Notes: generated by a model not told the origin, from the letters alone. Positions 10,526-19,638 are shown, counted from the first letter of the stretch. The stretch: DNA of 64,000 nt from Paenibacillus sabuli (GCF_014705605.1 NZ_JACXIZ010000010.1:62001-126000); one strand, 5' to 3'. A program made the numbers and translations.

Positions 10526-10555
10526 CTCTCCCCCCTCCTTGTCTCCCATTACTTT

Positions 10556-11164
10556 TTAGAGCATCATCCAGGCAAGGACCGCGCCCGGCGCCACCGCCAG
10601 CATGAACGGAAAACGCAGCCGTTGTCCGGCTTGCGCCGCCTCGCCGTCGGAATCGTCCGTCGCGAGCGCTGCTGCTACGGTGTCCACAGTTCCATTGCCG
10701 TCTGCTCCACCGTTATTGCCCGCCTTCGTCAGACGCTGGCGCGCTGCCGCCCATCCGATTAACAGCATGTCAGGGAGCATGCGCTGCAGCAAGGCTGCCA
10801 CCCGGCGACCGAATGGACGGTTAAAGAGAAGCACCAGCACACCGATCCCGCCCGCCAGCAGAATAGAGTAGATCATGACCTGCCAGACCAGGAAAGCGCC
10901 AATCCAGCCGCCCAAGGCCGCAAAGAGCTTCACATCCCCGGCGCCGATGCCCTTGAGCAGGTAGAGCAGCAGCATCGGCGTCAAGCCGGCAGCCGTGCCC
11001 GCCAAGGCGGCGCCCAGGCCGCCCAGTCCGGACCAGAGCAGCCCGAACGCCCAAGCGGCCAGCACAGCCGGCACAGTCAGCTTGTTAGGAATGGTCATCG
11101 CCCGGATATCGCACCACAAGGCGACTGCCAGCAGCGCCGCTGCTGCATAATGACTGTATACCAT
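10556..11164 (-). CDS. Prepilin peptidase, A24 family (TadV/CpaA type)
   Basis: A 202-residue polytopic membrane aspartic protease that cuts the leader from Flp-type prepilins at the G|xxxxE site. The catalytic aspartates are visible: D19 in LWCDIR and D77 in the signature GAGD. It lacks the N-terminal methylase domain of classical PilD, as expected of the short TadV/CpaA form. It sits inside the Tad operon, directly after the pseudopilin genes that are its likely substrates. The last ~50 residues form a soluble loop and a final helix. Confidence 0.9.
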   Translation of the reverse strand: MVYSHYAAAALLAVALWCDIRAMTIPNKLTVPAVLAAWAFGLLWSGLGGLGAALAGTAAGLTPMLLLYLLKGIGAGDVKLFAALGGWIGAFLVWQVMIYSILLAGGIGVLVLLFNRPFGRRVAALLQRMLPDMLLIGWAAARQRLTKAGNNGGADGNGTVDTVAAALATDDSDGEAAQAGQRLRFPFMLAVAPGAVLAWMML

Positions 11165-11167
11165 GCT

Positions 11168-12130
11168 TTATTCCTCCCTTTGCGACTTGGCCAATACGAC
11201 AAAATGGCTGCTGACCGCTGTGCCGTCGCCGGCCTCTACCGTCAGCTCCCACATGCCCGGCGTCGTGTTGCCGGAGACGAGCCAGGTCCAGGTCACGATG
11301 CCGTTGGCATCGGCCGTCGCCGGCCCGACATGCCTGGAGACGCTGTCCCCGGACTTGAAGTGCACGCTTAGCTCCACTGTGAGGCCGGGATCGGTGAGCG
11401 CGACCACGGACGCCTTGCTGCCCCGCATGACCGGCTGCGTCACCGAGACGATCTGCAACGCCGCTTGCTCCCGGTCGGCCGCGTCGACGGCTATGTCGGC
11501 TGCGCGGCTGTCGGGTATCCATACGCGCTCGCGCACTTGCTCGCGCAGCGTGAGCGTGCGGGCCGTGAAGGGGAAGTTCAGCGGCAGCTCGTACTCCACC
11601 GTCACGGTCAGATACGGTTCTTCCCCGCCGCTCAGGTCCGGCAGACTGAGCGCATGCAGCCCGATTCGCCCGGCATCGAGCGGCAGCCCCTCGGCATAAT
11701 CGCGCAGCAACGGCTCGATCAGCGGACGGCCGACGACGGTCAAGGCCTGGTCGCGAATCGCGCGCCAGTCCCCTTCCCCGACCGCGCGCAGCAGCGAGCC
11801 TGCCGGATCGGGCACCCATTCGCCTAGCAGACCAGCGACCTCGGCGGCGCCCGGCAGCTCCGGCATGCCCGGCGGCGGATCAGGAATAAGATCCGCGAGA
11901 CTCTCCGCCGCCAGCGCGACCGGATGAATATTGGCGGCCGTCTGCCGAGCCGCCTGCGCCGCGGTGTCGTGCAGCGCCATCTGGACGGCGGCAATCCGGA
12001 TCATCGTGATCAGGAAGAGCATCACGAACAGGAACATCGGCGCCACGATCGCCGCCTCCAGCGCGATGCTGCCCGTAGCATTGGAAGTCAGCCGTCTAAT
12101 AGGACCAGCCGATTTTTTTTGTCGTTTCAT
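11168..12130 (-). CDS. TadE/TadG-like minor pilin (pseudopilin)
   Basis: A 320-residue protein with a class III type prepilin signal: a basic N-terminus, then TG|SIALE with glutamate at +5 and a long hydrophobic helix (AAIVAPMFLFVMLFLITMI). The rest is an extracytoplasmic domain that ends in a beta-sandwich-like segment (about 210-320). It is probably a minor subunit that helps prime or anchor the Flp pilus. ATG 12130 has GGAGG five bases upstream; a TTG at 12145 is an alternative start. The gene begins inside the end of the preceding gene, a 35-base overlap in a different frame. Confidence 0.78.
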   Translation of the reverse strand: MKRQKKSAGPIRRLTSNATGSIALEAAIVAPMFLFVMLFLITMIRIAAVQMALHDTAAQAARQTAANIHPVALAAESLADLIPDPPPGMPELPGAAEVAGLLGEWVPDPAGSLLRAVGEGDWRAIRDQALTVVGRPLIEPLLRDYAEGLPLDAGRIGLHALSLPDLSGGEEPYLTVTVEYELPLNFPFTARTLTLREQVRERVWIPDSRAADIAVDAADREQAALQIVSVTQPVMRGSKASVVALTDPGLTVELSVHFKSGDSVSRHVGPATADANGIVTWTWLVSGNTTPGMWELTVEAGDGTAVSSHFVVLAKSQREE

Positions 12131-14318
12131 AGCGGCCTCCGACAACCTTTCCCTCCAGAATCCGACCGGCCGAGAGCATCCGCATCGCGCCAGGAAGGAA
12201 CCAGAGCTTGACCGAGCCGGTCGCCTCCGCCGTCACCGCTGCGTCCATGGCGAGCAAGCGATAGCCGGTCGAATATTCAATCAAAGCAATCATCCGGCTC
12301 ATTTTTTGCGCCGTACTGCCATGCATCAGCAGGAACAGCCGCAGATAATCGACATAGTACACGTCCACCTTGAGCATATCCGATAGCTCGGTTTTGCCGT
12401 CCAGCACCAGCTTGAGCATATCCGCGGTCGCCGTGACGAGGCCGTGAATGACCGCCGCCCCCAGCACGACGAGCGGATGGCCGAGCTTGCTGTTTTTGAC
12501 AAGCCCCTCCATCGTTCGAATCGATAGCCGCAATGCAAAAATTTCACCGAACGCGGCGGCCACATTGGCAGTCGGCGCGTGGAAGCCGTACAAAATATAT
12601 TCCAGCTCCTGCTGATTCACCTCGAGCGCATCCGCGGCCAGCTCGGTCGCGCCTCCCTGGACGGCCTCGAGCAAGCGCTGCGGGTTGAAGGAAACGAAGC
12701 GATCGACAGCATATTCGTTCAAATACAGCCGCTCCGGCACGCCCTCCAGCATGCTCCCGAGCCCGCCGAAAATGCCGCCTGTACCGATAAGCGAGCGCTT
12801 CGCTTCGCCCGTCGGATCATCGCCGAGCGCGGCCGTTCCGGACTGTGCCGCTTCCGCCGCCCCGCTGGCCGCTTCATTCGCCGCTTTGTTGCTGGCGTAC
12901 AGCGCCTCCAGACGCTCAAACGCCGCGATCTGCTCCTCTGTCTGCTGCAATCCGGAAATGCGGGAGAGCATGCGCTTGGCATCGCCAAGCTTGGCCTCGG
13001 CTTCCTTCTTCTGTTGTTTGCGTTCTTCATCAGCGCCCATCTGCTGCAGCTCCAGCACACGATCCTGAATGACCGAGCCCGGCATGACGTACTTCCTGTG
13101 ATAGTCGGCGTAGGTGTTCTCGAGATCAGCGAAGGCGCCGTTTAATCGCGAGGATTGAGCAGTCGAGCCGAGCGCGCTGGAGACTGCCGCCTGGAATTCG
13201 GCCGCTGCGCCCGAGATGGCCTGGGCGGCGCTGAGCTGACGCCGCACGTCATTCTCGAATGCGTTGAACCATTGCGGCTCCAGCAGCAGTTCGTCGACTT
13301 TGTCTCGAATGGCCTTCAGCTCATCCGTACCTCCCTGGGTCGCTCCGCCGCTGGCGTCGCTTGGCAGCTCGCCGTAACCGGAGGGCGGAGGCGCGCTCCT
13401 GGATTGCTTCACAATTGTGCGCATCTGCTCGTTGATCGCCGCAGCCTGCGCGATCTTCGCAGTCGCTTGCCGGCTTAGCGTCTCGTGCCGAGCGGCCGTC
13501 TCGCGCCCTGCCTTGCTGAGGCCGCTTGCGGTCAAGCGCGCAGCACTGCGATACCGGGCGATCTGACCGGTATGCTGCGGCAGCTCCCCTTCCTCACGCA
13601 AGCGGTCGCTTTCGATCCAGCCGACATACTCGCCATGGCCGGCGGCCACTCCTGCAGCCGTGGAGGGCTTCATCGCTGCCGACGGGCTCTGGCCGTGCGG
13701 GATCAGCTCGGGCAAGTCCGAATCCTTGGCTTGCTGCGCCATTGTGCGCTGCAGGCCGAGCGCATCCGCCAACACGCGCTCTCTTGATTCGTACAGCTTT
13801 TGCAACTGCTCCAGCAGATCGACGGTCGCCGTCGCCTCCTGCAGCGCGCCGGACATCGGCCGGAAGCGATTCACCATCTCGATGGTGAAGTCGATCGGCG
13901 CCTTGTATTTCATCTCCTCCATGACCTGGGAGCGGAAGATCGGGTGGTAGCCGATTGCTCCCGCAGAATTGACATGCGCCTCGCCTAGCTGCAGATCCAG
14001 AAGATGGAAGAGCTCGTCGCCGGCATCGCCCAGACTGCCCGCTAGCGACGCCTTGAAAATGTCGTCTGACGGCGTGCCCCCGCGTGCGAACAGGCCGTAC
14101 CGGGCATAGAGCTGATCGTCATAAGCGGACATGACGGACCGTACCCCGACGCGGGCCGCCGACTCGAGCTTGTGATTCATCGCCGCCAGCCGGGCGTAAT
14201 CGATCATCACGGCATGGAACAAGAAGATGCCCGCCGTAATGATGATAAAATAGACCGACACCGCGCCGCGCTCGCCGTGCGCCAGCTGGCGCCAGCGGCC
14301 GCCTGGACGGCGTTTCAT
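12096..14318 (-). CDS. Large TadG-like pilus-associated protein
   Basis: A 740-residue protein. A basic N-terminus with GERG|AVSVY and a hydrophobic helix (IIITAGIFLFHAVMI) resembles the Tad pseudopilins, but position +5 after the glycine is tyrosine, not the usual glutamate. The large external part contains long charged helices likely to form coiled coils (for example ELQQMGADEERKQQKKEAEA, residues about 410-430) and the sequence AVMIDYARLAAMN typical of the TadG family. It probably spans the envelope as a structural or anchoring component. Its 3' end overlaps the next gene by 35 bases across a run of eight A on the coding strand. Confidence 0.78.
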   Translation of the reverse strand: MKRRPGGRWRQLAHGERGAVSVYFIIITAGIFLFHAVMIDYARLAAMNHKLESAARVGVRSVMSAYDDQLYARYGLFARGGTPSDDIFKASLAGSLGDAGDELFHLLDLQLGEAHVNSAGAIGYHPIFRSQVMEEMKYKAPIDFTIEMVNRFRPMSGALQEATATVDLLEQLQKLYESRERVLADALGLQRTMAQQAKDSDLPELIPHGQSPSAAMKPSTAAGVAAGHGEYVGWIESDRLREEGELPQHTGQIARYRSAARLTASGLSKAGRETAARHETLSRQATAKIAQAAAINEQMRTIVKQSRSAPPPSGYGELPSDASGGATQGGTDELKAIRDKVDELLLEPQWFNAFENDVRRQLSAAQAISGAAAEFQAAVSSALGSTAQSSRLNGAFADLENTYADYHRKYVMPGSVIQDRVLELQQMGADEERKQQKKEAEAKLGDAKRMLSRISGLQQTEEQIAAFERLEALYASNKAANEAASGAAEAAQSGTAALGDDPTGEAKRSLIGTGGIFGGLGSMLEGVPERLYLNEYAVDRFVSFNPQRLLEAVQGGATELAADALEVNQQELEYILYGFHAPTANVAAAFGEIFALRLSIRTMEGLVKNSKLGHPLVVLGAAVIHGLVTATADMLKLVLDGKTELSDMLKVDVYYVDYLRLFLLMHGSTAQKMSRMIALIEYSTGYRLLAMDAAVTAEATGSVKLWFLPGAMRMLSAGRILEGKVVGGRYETTKKIGWSY

Positions 14319-14340
14319 GGCGATTCCCCCTTCCCATTCC

Positions 14341-15036
14341 TCATGATCCGGTTCCAGGGCTGGAACGCTTGCGCTTCAGAATCGTTGCCGCTTCCTCGCG
14401 TGCGCTCTTGCTGTCGCTGCCGGAAAACTTGGCCGTGTAATACCGCACCAGATCGACGCTGCGAATGAGCTCCACCGGGTCGACGACCGTGCTGAACGCC
14501 TGCGCCTGCGGATCGGAATGGCCGAGCATAAGCTCGAGCGGCGCAATTCGCAACGGCTGCCGCAGCCGAACATGAATGGTGCGCTGCAGCACGCCGCGCT
14601 CGTAAGCGACGTCGCCCTCGTACGAGGCCGGGATCCAGGAAGCCGCGGGTTGCAGCTTGCGTGCCGGCAGCGAGGCGCCGTCCTGCTGCGCATGGAGCGG
14701 GAGGTCCAGCGCCTCTCTGGCGCCGCCGCTGCCCAGGCCGAACAGCGAGTCCAGCATCGCATCGCTGCCGATTCGCCAATACAGCCCGTCCGATTCGCCC
14801 GGCTGCGGCAGTCCGGTCAGCGGCGAGCGCTTGCTGTTGTCCCAGCCGTACGCCGTTCGCTCCGCCGCCGTGGAAGCCACGTAGTAGAGCGTCACACGCT
14901 GGTACATATACATGGCGAACAGCAGCATGATCAGCACCGCGACGAACACGAACGGCAGCACCAGCGAAGCCTCCAGCGAGTAGCTGCCGCGTTCGTCGCG
15001 AAGAAATTTCCAATGAACTGAACGATAATTTACCAT
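14341..15036 (-). CDS. TadE-like minor pilin
   Basis: A 231-residue protein with a clear class III leader: LRDERG|SYSLEASLVLPF, with glutamate at +5 and a following hydrophobic helix (VFVAVLIMLLFAMYMY). The TadE family combines such a helix with a mostly extracytoplasmic domain. The C-terminal half (LELMLGHSDPQAQAFSTVVDPVELIRSVDLVRYYTAKF) is soluble. It lies directly downstream of the major pilin gene with a nine-base gap. Confidence 0.82.
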   Translation of the reverse strand: MVNYRSVHWKFLRDERGSYSLEASLVLPFVFVAVLIMLLFAMYMYQRVTLYYVASTAAERTAYGWDNSKRSPLTGLPQPGESDGLYWRIGSDAMLDSLFGLGSGGAREALDLPLHAQQDGASLPARKLQPAASWIPASYEGDVAYERGVLQRTIHVRLRQPLRIAPLELMLGHSDPQAQAFSTVVDPVELIRSVDLVRYYTAKFSGSDSKSAREEAATILKRKRSSPGTGS

Positions 15037-15045
15037 GTCTATTCC

Positions 15046-15270
15046 TTATTTACTTGGTATAAAGTCATCTTTTAGATAGTTTTCATTGTTCATTATTTCT
15101 TTTGCCGAGGCATCTGCATCTGTAAGCAAGCTTTGTACCAGTCTCATGATCCACTTCCTGAATACCAGCGCCAATAAAATAATAACCGCAATAATCAAAA
15201 TGATCTCCAGCGTCCCAATGCCGTCCTCGTCGCGCCAGAACCGGCGCAGCGCACCCTTTACTCGTGTCAT
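15046..15270 (-). CDS. Flp-type major pilin (class IVb prepilin)
   Basis: A 74-residue prepilin. The charged leader (TRVKGALRRFWRDEDG) ends in G|IGTLE, with the required glutamate at +5, followed by a long hydrophobic helix (IILIIAVIILLALVF) that packs in the pilus core. The size and position in the operon fit the major subunit. ATG 15270 has an AAGGAAG site eight bases upstream. This stretch is clearly more A+T-rich than its neighbours, often seen for highly expressed pilin genes. Confidence 0.87.
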   Translation of the reverse strand: MTRVKGALRRFWRDEDGIGTLEIILIIAVIILLALVFRKWIMRLVQSLLTDADASAKEIMNNENYLKDDFIPSK

Positions 15271-15337
15271 TTCACACACTTCCTTTCTCATTATAAAAGT
15301 CCATTCGTCCAATTCCTGTGCCGGTCGGCCGGGCCGG

Positions 15338-16189
15338 TCAACCGATCATCAGCATCGCCGGAGCGGCGACCAGCACCATCAACATGAAAAAAATGACCGT
15401 CATCGGAAAAATCAGCTTGGCCGAGGCTTCCTCGCCGCGGCCGCGCGCCACCGCCTTGCGCTTCTCCCACAGCGTATAGGACAGCTCGCGCAGCGACAGC
15501 GTGAAGCGCTCGCCGCCGCGCCGGTAATTCAGTAGCACGGTCGTGGTGAAGATGCTCACCTCCTGCACCGCGCAGCGCTTGCCGAAGCCTTCCAGCGCGA
15601 GCTGGAAGGCGGCGCCGTTGTGCAGCTCGTTGCACATCCGGCGCAGCTCCCGATATAGCGGGTGGTCGCGTTCGGCGGCGGATACAGCGGAAGCGCAGCG
15701 CACCAGCGCGCGCGTCACCGTCTCGCCGGCGCCGACGAGCAGGATCAGCTTGCTCAGCAGCTCCGGCAGCGCCAGCAGCATATCCTGGCGCCGCCGCTCG
15801 AAGCTGCGATGCACGTCGCGCAGCCGCACCGCGGGCAGCAACGCGCCGAGTACCGCCCCCAGCGCAAGCACCGGCGTCTCTCCCGCCAGCCAGGCGATGA
15901 GCGCTGCGCCGCTCAGCGCGGCGTAGCCCAGACCGATCTGCTCGGCGAGGAAGCGCTGCGTGGCCGCAGGCATATGCCCGGTGCCGTGCAGAATCACCAG
16001 CTTGCGATGCAAGCCCGCCAATTGGTCCTGCGCCTTGCCCCACAGATTCGTCCGCTCGAACAGGCGAAGGAAGGGTCCGGCGAGCAGCAGCTCTTTGGCT
16101 GGCAGCCTGCGCAGCCTCGGATCCCCTCTCGCCCACAGGGTGCCGGCGCCCCATAGCGCTGCCAGCAGCAATGCCGCAAAGGCAAGCAT
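15338..16189 (-). CDS. tadC: TadC-like type II/IV secretion system F protein
   Basis: A 283-residue inner-membrane platform protein with an N-terminal helix, two helices in the middle (about 90-125) and a C-terminal pair (FPMTVIFFMLMVLVAAPAMLMI). The cytoplasmic loop contains the T2SSF-type helices (LLALPELLSKLILLVGAGETVTRALVRCA). With TadB it forms the platform on which the TadA ATPase drives pilin extraction. It follows tadB with a 13-base gap. Confidence 0.9.
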   Translation of the reverse strand: MLAFAALLLAALWGAGTLWARGDPRLRRLPAKELLLAGPFLRLFERTNLWGKAQDQLAGLHRKLVILHGTGHMPAATQRFLAEQIGLGYAALSGAALIAWLAGETPVLALGAVLGALLPAVRLRDVHRSFERRRQDMLLALPELLSKLILLVGAGETVTRALVRCASAVSAAERDHPLYRELRRMCNELHNGAAFQLALEGFGKRCAVQEVSIFTTTVLLNYRRGGERFTLSLRELSYTLWEKRKAVARGRGEEASAKLIFPMTVIFFMLMVLVAAPAMLMIG

Positions 16190-16202
16190 CGCATCAGCCT
16201 CC

Positions 16203-17153
16203 TCACATTCGAATATTCATAATTCGGACAACAAACCAGCAGCAGCCCGCCAGCACGAGCAAGGCGACTGTCAGCAGGACGTACCCCATGCCGCTGTAGA
16301 GCGGCGCCATATAGTCCGGGGCGGCATAGGAGAGGAATGCCATGAAGACAAAGGGCACGCCCATCATGATGCGGCTCTCGAACTTTTTTTTCGCGACCAT
16401 GACGCCGATCTCCAGCTGCACCTCCAGCTTCTCCCCGATAATCTGCGACGTCTGCCGGATCACCTCGACCAGATCGCCGCCGGTGCGCTTGCCGGTGCAA
16501 AACACGTCCACGAAATGCGAGATATCGTCCACCTGCGCCCGATCCGCAAAATCCTGCAGCGCCGGTTCGACCGGCTCGCCGTTCTCCAGCCGGTAGCCAA
16601 TAATGTCGAATTCGCGCACAATATCGGTGTCCGCGCTCGGATAGATGATCCGCAGGTCCTCCGGCACGTTGCGAATCGCGCTCTCGACCGAGCGTCCGGC
16701 GGCCAGCGAGGAGGTGAGTGAAGAGAGCGCCTCGCGGAATTGCAGGCGCAGCAGCTCGCGCCGCTTGGCAAGCCGCATGGCGCGGTACATGCGCGGAGCG
16801 AGCAGCCCGGCCGGAGTCGCCAGCAGCGCGAGCACGAGCGAGTGATAGAACAGGTAGACCGCCGCCGCGGCCGCCGCCCCGCCCGCCAGCGTGGCGACGA
16901 CGTGCTGCGCCCGGGTCAGGACAATTGCGGTATAGAGCGTCAGGCTGGACGCGGTCGGCTCCTTCCCCTCGGAAGCAGGAGGCCGGCCGTGCTTGGCGGC
17001 GGTCCTCGGCTGCCTCGCAGAGCCGGGACGTGCAGCACCCTCCGGTGCCCGCTTGCGCGCCGGTCGCAGCCTCGTCCATTTCCCGGCACGAGGCGCAGTC
17101 GTCCCCGGACCGCCGCGGTCGACGCCCTTGCCGGGATGCGGTCGACGCATCAT
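16203..17153 (-). CDS. tadB: TadB-like platform protein
   Basis: A 316-residue T2SSF-domain protein. A long basic, disordered N-terminus (about 1-70) precedes two membrane helices near residues 72-115, the cytoplasmic platform helices (LLRLQFREALSSLTSSLAAGRSVESAI and GGDLVEVIRQTSQIIGEKLE), and two C-terminal membrane helices. It pairs with TadC. The start overlaps the tadA stop by four bases (ATGA at 17150-17153). The Arg/Pro-rich N-terminal extension is longer than in most TadB proteins. Confidence 0.9.
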   Translation of the reverse strand: MMRRPHPGKGVDRGGPGTTAPRAGKWTRLRPARKRAPEGAARPGSARQPRTAAKHGRPPASEGKEPTASSLTLYTAIVLTRAQHVVATLAGGAAAAAAVYLFYHSLVLALLATPAGLLAPRMYRAMRLAKRRELLRLQFREALSSLTSSLAAGRSVESAIRNVPEDLRIIYPSADTDIVREFDIIGYRLENGEPVEPALQDFADRAQVDDISHFVDVFCTGKRTGGDLVEVIRQTSQIIGEKLEVQLEIGVMVAKKKFESRIMMGVPFVFMAFLSYAAPDYMAPLYSGMGYVLLTVALLVLAGCCWFVVRIMNIRM

Positions 17154-18400
17154 GCCGAGCCTCCCGGCGCGATGCCTTCCAGGGCGAGGCCGGCCATGCG
17201 CAGCTTGTGCACCGCCTGGAGCGGCTGTCCCGTCGGACGCAGGCCGCCGATGACCCGACCGTCCGCCTCGCCCTCCTCCTCGAAGCGGTAGAGCGGATTG
17301 AGTGCGATCTCGCCGTCCGCGAGGCCGATCACCTCGGCGATCTCTGTCACCCGGCGCGTGCGGTCGCGCAGCCGCGCCAGGTGCACGACGATGTCAATCG
17401 CCGACGCGATCTGCTGGCGCACGACCGCTACCGGCAGATCCGCGCCGCTGAGCACCATCGTCTCCAGCCGCGCCATCATGTCGCGCGCGCCGTTGCTATG
17501 CCCTGTAGAAAGGCTGCCGTCATGTCCGGTATTCATCGCCTGCAGCATATCAAGGGCCTCTGCGCCCCGGACCTCGCCGACGATGATGCGGCTCGGCCGC
17601 ATCCGCAGCGAAGCCCGAATCAGATCGCGCATCGCGATCTCACCCTTGCCCTCGGTGTTGGCGTTGCGCGTCTCCAGCGCGACCAGATTCGGAATCGAGC
17701 GCAGCTGCAGCTCGGCCGAATCCTCGATCGTCACGATTCGCTCGTCCGCCGGGATGTATTGCGACAGCGCATTGAGGAAGGTCGTCTTGCCCGAGCCGGT
17801 CCCCCCGCTGACGAACAGATTGTAGCGGGCCCGCACGAACGTCTGCAGCAGCGCGGCCGCCTCCTCGGACAACGCCTGCAGACGGAGCAGGTCCTGCATC
17901 AGCAGCGGACGCTCGGGAAACTTGCGGATCGTCATCGTCGGTCCCTTGAGCGCGATCGGCGGCAGCACGACATGCACCCGGGAGCCGTCGGTCAGCCGGG
18001 CATCGACGATCGGCGTCGACTCGTTGACGACGCGATTGACCCCCGCGACGACGCTCTGAATGATGTCCTCGAGCCGCTCGCGGCTCTCGAAGGCGACCGG
18101 GTAGCGGCTCATGCGGCCGGCCCGCTCGATGAACACCTCGTCGTGCGCATTGATCATGATCTCCGTCACGCTCGGATCGTCGATCAGCGGCTGCAGCGCA
18201 TCGAGCCCGCGGAAGGCGTGGAACAAGCGCCTCACGAGCGCGAGCTTGTCGCCGGAGGTGACCGTGCGCCCGGCGCACCACGCGAAGACCGCCTCCTCCA
18301 CCATGCCCGTCAGCGCCTCGTCCGTCACCGACCCGCTCAGGTCAAGCCGGCGGCGCACCTGCTCCCGCAGCTGCAGGACGACGTCCTCGCTCGGCTTCAT
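17150..18400 (-). CDS. tadA: TadA/CpaF pilus assembly ATPase
   Basis: A 416-residue hexameric secretion ATPase that powers Flp pilus extension and possibly retraction. The Walker A motif GGTGSGKTT carries K205. The Asp box (TIEDSAELQL), the Walker B region (RIIVGEVRGAEALDML) and the His box (TGHDGSLSTGHSNG) are intact. The N-terminal CpaF domain (LIDDPSVTEIMINAHDEVFIERAG) is present. ATG 18400 has a GGAGGGGGAG site and lies inside the end of tadZ (59-base overlap). Confidence 0.96.
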   Translation of the reverse strand: MKPSEDVVLQLREQVRRRLDLSGSVTDEALTGMVEEAVFAWCAGRTVTSGDKLALVRRLFHAFRGLDALQPLIDDPSVTEIMINAHDEVFIERAGRMSRYPVAFESRERLEDIIQSVVAGVNRVVNESTPIVDARLTDGSRVHVVLPPIALKGPTMTIRKFPERPLLMQDLLRLQALSEEAAALLQTFVRARYNLFVSGGTGSGKTTFLNALSQYIPADERIVTIEDSAELQLRSIPNLVALETRNANTEGKGEIAMRDLIRASLRMRPSRIIVGEVRGAEALDMLQAMNTGHDGSLSTGHSNGARDMMARLETMVLSGADLPVAVVRQQIASAIDIVVHLARLRDRTRRVTEIAEVIGLADGEIALNPLYRFEEEGEADGRVIGGLRPTGQPLQAVHKLRMAGLALEGIAPGGSA

Positions 18401-19523
18401 CGGCTCCCCCTCCTTCCGGCCAGATCCAGCGCTTCATCAGTCCCAGCACCGCGCCGCGGTAGGCCGGCGATGATAGCAGCCGCATCGGCTCCTCGGCGCT
18501 CGCCCAGTCGGCGATGAAGGGCAGGCAGAGCGCCTCCCGCGCCTCGCTGCTCCGCGTCAGCCGCGACCCGCGCGCATCCTCGATCTCGCATATCCGGATG
18601 CGGCGCTCGAGCTCGGCATACGCCTCGCCCCACTTGCGCCGGGCGTAGCTCCTGGCCAGCTCGCCCTTGCGCCGCGCTACGGCATCGCCGGGGCAGAGCC
18701 ACAGCATGAGATCGCAGCTGCGCAGCATCTGCAGGTAGAGCTCGTCCATGCCAAAATCGGCGTCCACCACCAGCAAATCGTATTCGCCTGCTCCCACGAT
18801 TGCCTCGATCAGCGCGCCCACCAGCTCCGGCTGCAGGGCCAGGCGCTCGTCCGGCCCGGGCGGCGGCCGGAAGCAATCGGCCTGCAGCACCGGATGCGCG
18901 CTGCGCAGCGCGGCCAACTGCGCCTGGGCTTCCTCAGGCCTCGACTGGAGCGCATACAGCATGCGCGGCAGCTCGTCGCCCTCCCAGCCGGGGCCGTCCC
19001 CGGTCAGACGGTCGACGGCGTTCCACAGCTCCAGATTGAGATAAAAGACGCGCCGACCGGACTCCCCGGCCTCCCGGACAAGATTAAGCGCCAGCGTCGT
19101 GCGTCCCGCTCTTCCGGTCGCCGCATGCACGGCGACCACGACCGTGCCGCCGCTGCCGGCCGCCGGAGCCGCAGACCGTCCGCTCGCTCCCGCGAAGACC
19201 GCATCGATCTCGCGCAGCAGCGCCGGCAACGGCTGATACTGCGCAATCGCCGGCCCCTCCTGCGCTGCCCCGTTGCGCGGCGGACCTTGCGCCAGTATCG
19301 CCAGCGGCACATGCTCCGGCAGCGCGTCGCGGGCATCCTCCGCAAATTCCGGCTGCAGCACGAGCATATCCGCAGGATAGCCGCTGCGCAGATATTGACG
19401 CAGCGCCGGCGGGTGCGTAAAAGCCGTCAGCCGCCAGCTGCGGGCATGCGGCGAATCGCGGATATAGTCCGCCACGCGCCTGACATATTCCTGTTCCTTA
19501 GCTGCGATAATCAACGCATACAC
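18342..19523 (-). CDS. tadZ: TadZ/CpaE-like ParA-family localisation protein
   Basis: A 393-residue protein that in Tad systems places the pilus machine at a chosen cell site. The N-terminal ~120 residues look like an atypical receiver domain. The C-terminal part is a MinD/ParA-like ATPase, with a degenerate Walker A (AATGRAGRTTLALN) in which the usual lysines of KGGxGKT are replaced, and a later LLVVDADFGMDE segment like Walker A'/B. A GTG start at 19523 preceded by GGAAGGGGG was chosen because upstream codons encode hairpin sequence, not protein. It is the first gene of the Tad operon. Confidence 0.85.
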   Translation of the reverse strand: MYALIIAAKEQEYVRRVADYIRDSPHARSWRLTAFTHPPALRQYLRSGYPADMLVLQPEFAEDARDALPEHVPLAILAQGPPRNGAAQEGPAIAQYQPLPALLREIDAVFAGASGRSAAPAAGSGGTVVVAVHAATGRAGRTTLALNLVREAGESGRRVFYLNLELWNAVDRLTGDGPGWEGDELPRMLYALQSRPEEAQAQLAALRSAHPVLQADCFRPPPGPDERLALQPELVGALIEAIVGAGEYDLLVVDADFGMDELYLQMLRSCDLMLWLCPGDAVARRKGELARSYARRKWGEAYAELERRIRICEIEDARGSRLTRSSEAREALCLPFIADWASAEEPMRLLSSPAYRGAVLGLMKRWIWPEGGGADEAERGRRPAAAGAGAPPA

Positions 19524-19550
19524 GCACGTTCCCCCTTCCCAGCACGCAAA

Positions 19551-19602
19551 GAAGCACCGCAAACCACGCACCTGTAGCAGGTGCGAAGGTTCGCGGTGCT
19601 TC
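19551..19602 (-). promoter_or_regulatory. Long leader hairpin in front of tadZ
   Basis: On the minus strand GAAGCACCGC pairs with GCGGTGCTTC (10 bp, 19602-19593 with 19560-19551). Inside lies ACC/GGT, then GCACCTG/CAGGTGC closing a three-base loop (CTA). A short CTTCTTT follows, so it could end ndk transcripts. However, a strong promoter lies upstream of it, so it is also in the 5' leader of the Tad mRNA, ending about 20 bases before the tadZ ribosome-binding site. It may be an attenuator or a protein-binding structure. Confidence 0.75.
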
Positions 19603-19638
19603 CGCATGACCTGTCGCTATTCATCTTCGATTGGAAAT

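Noticed and set aside
16718-18517. 599-codon open frame on the plus strand opposite tadA/tadB
   Set aside because: Arg/His/Gln-rich antisense composition from high G+C codon bias; the minus strand encodes intact TadA and TadB.
19551-19602. T-box or c-di-GMP riboswitch in the Tad leader
   Set aside because: No GGTGG-type T-box sequence and no GEMM core could be matched; only a simple long hairpin is visible.
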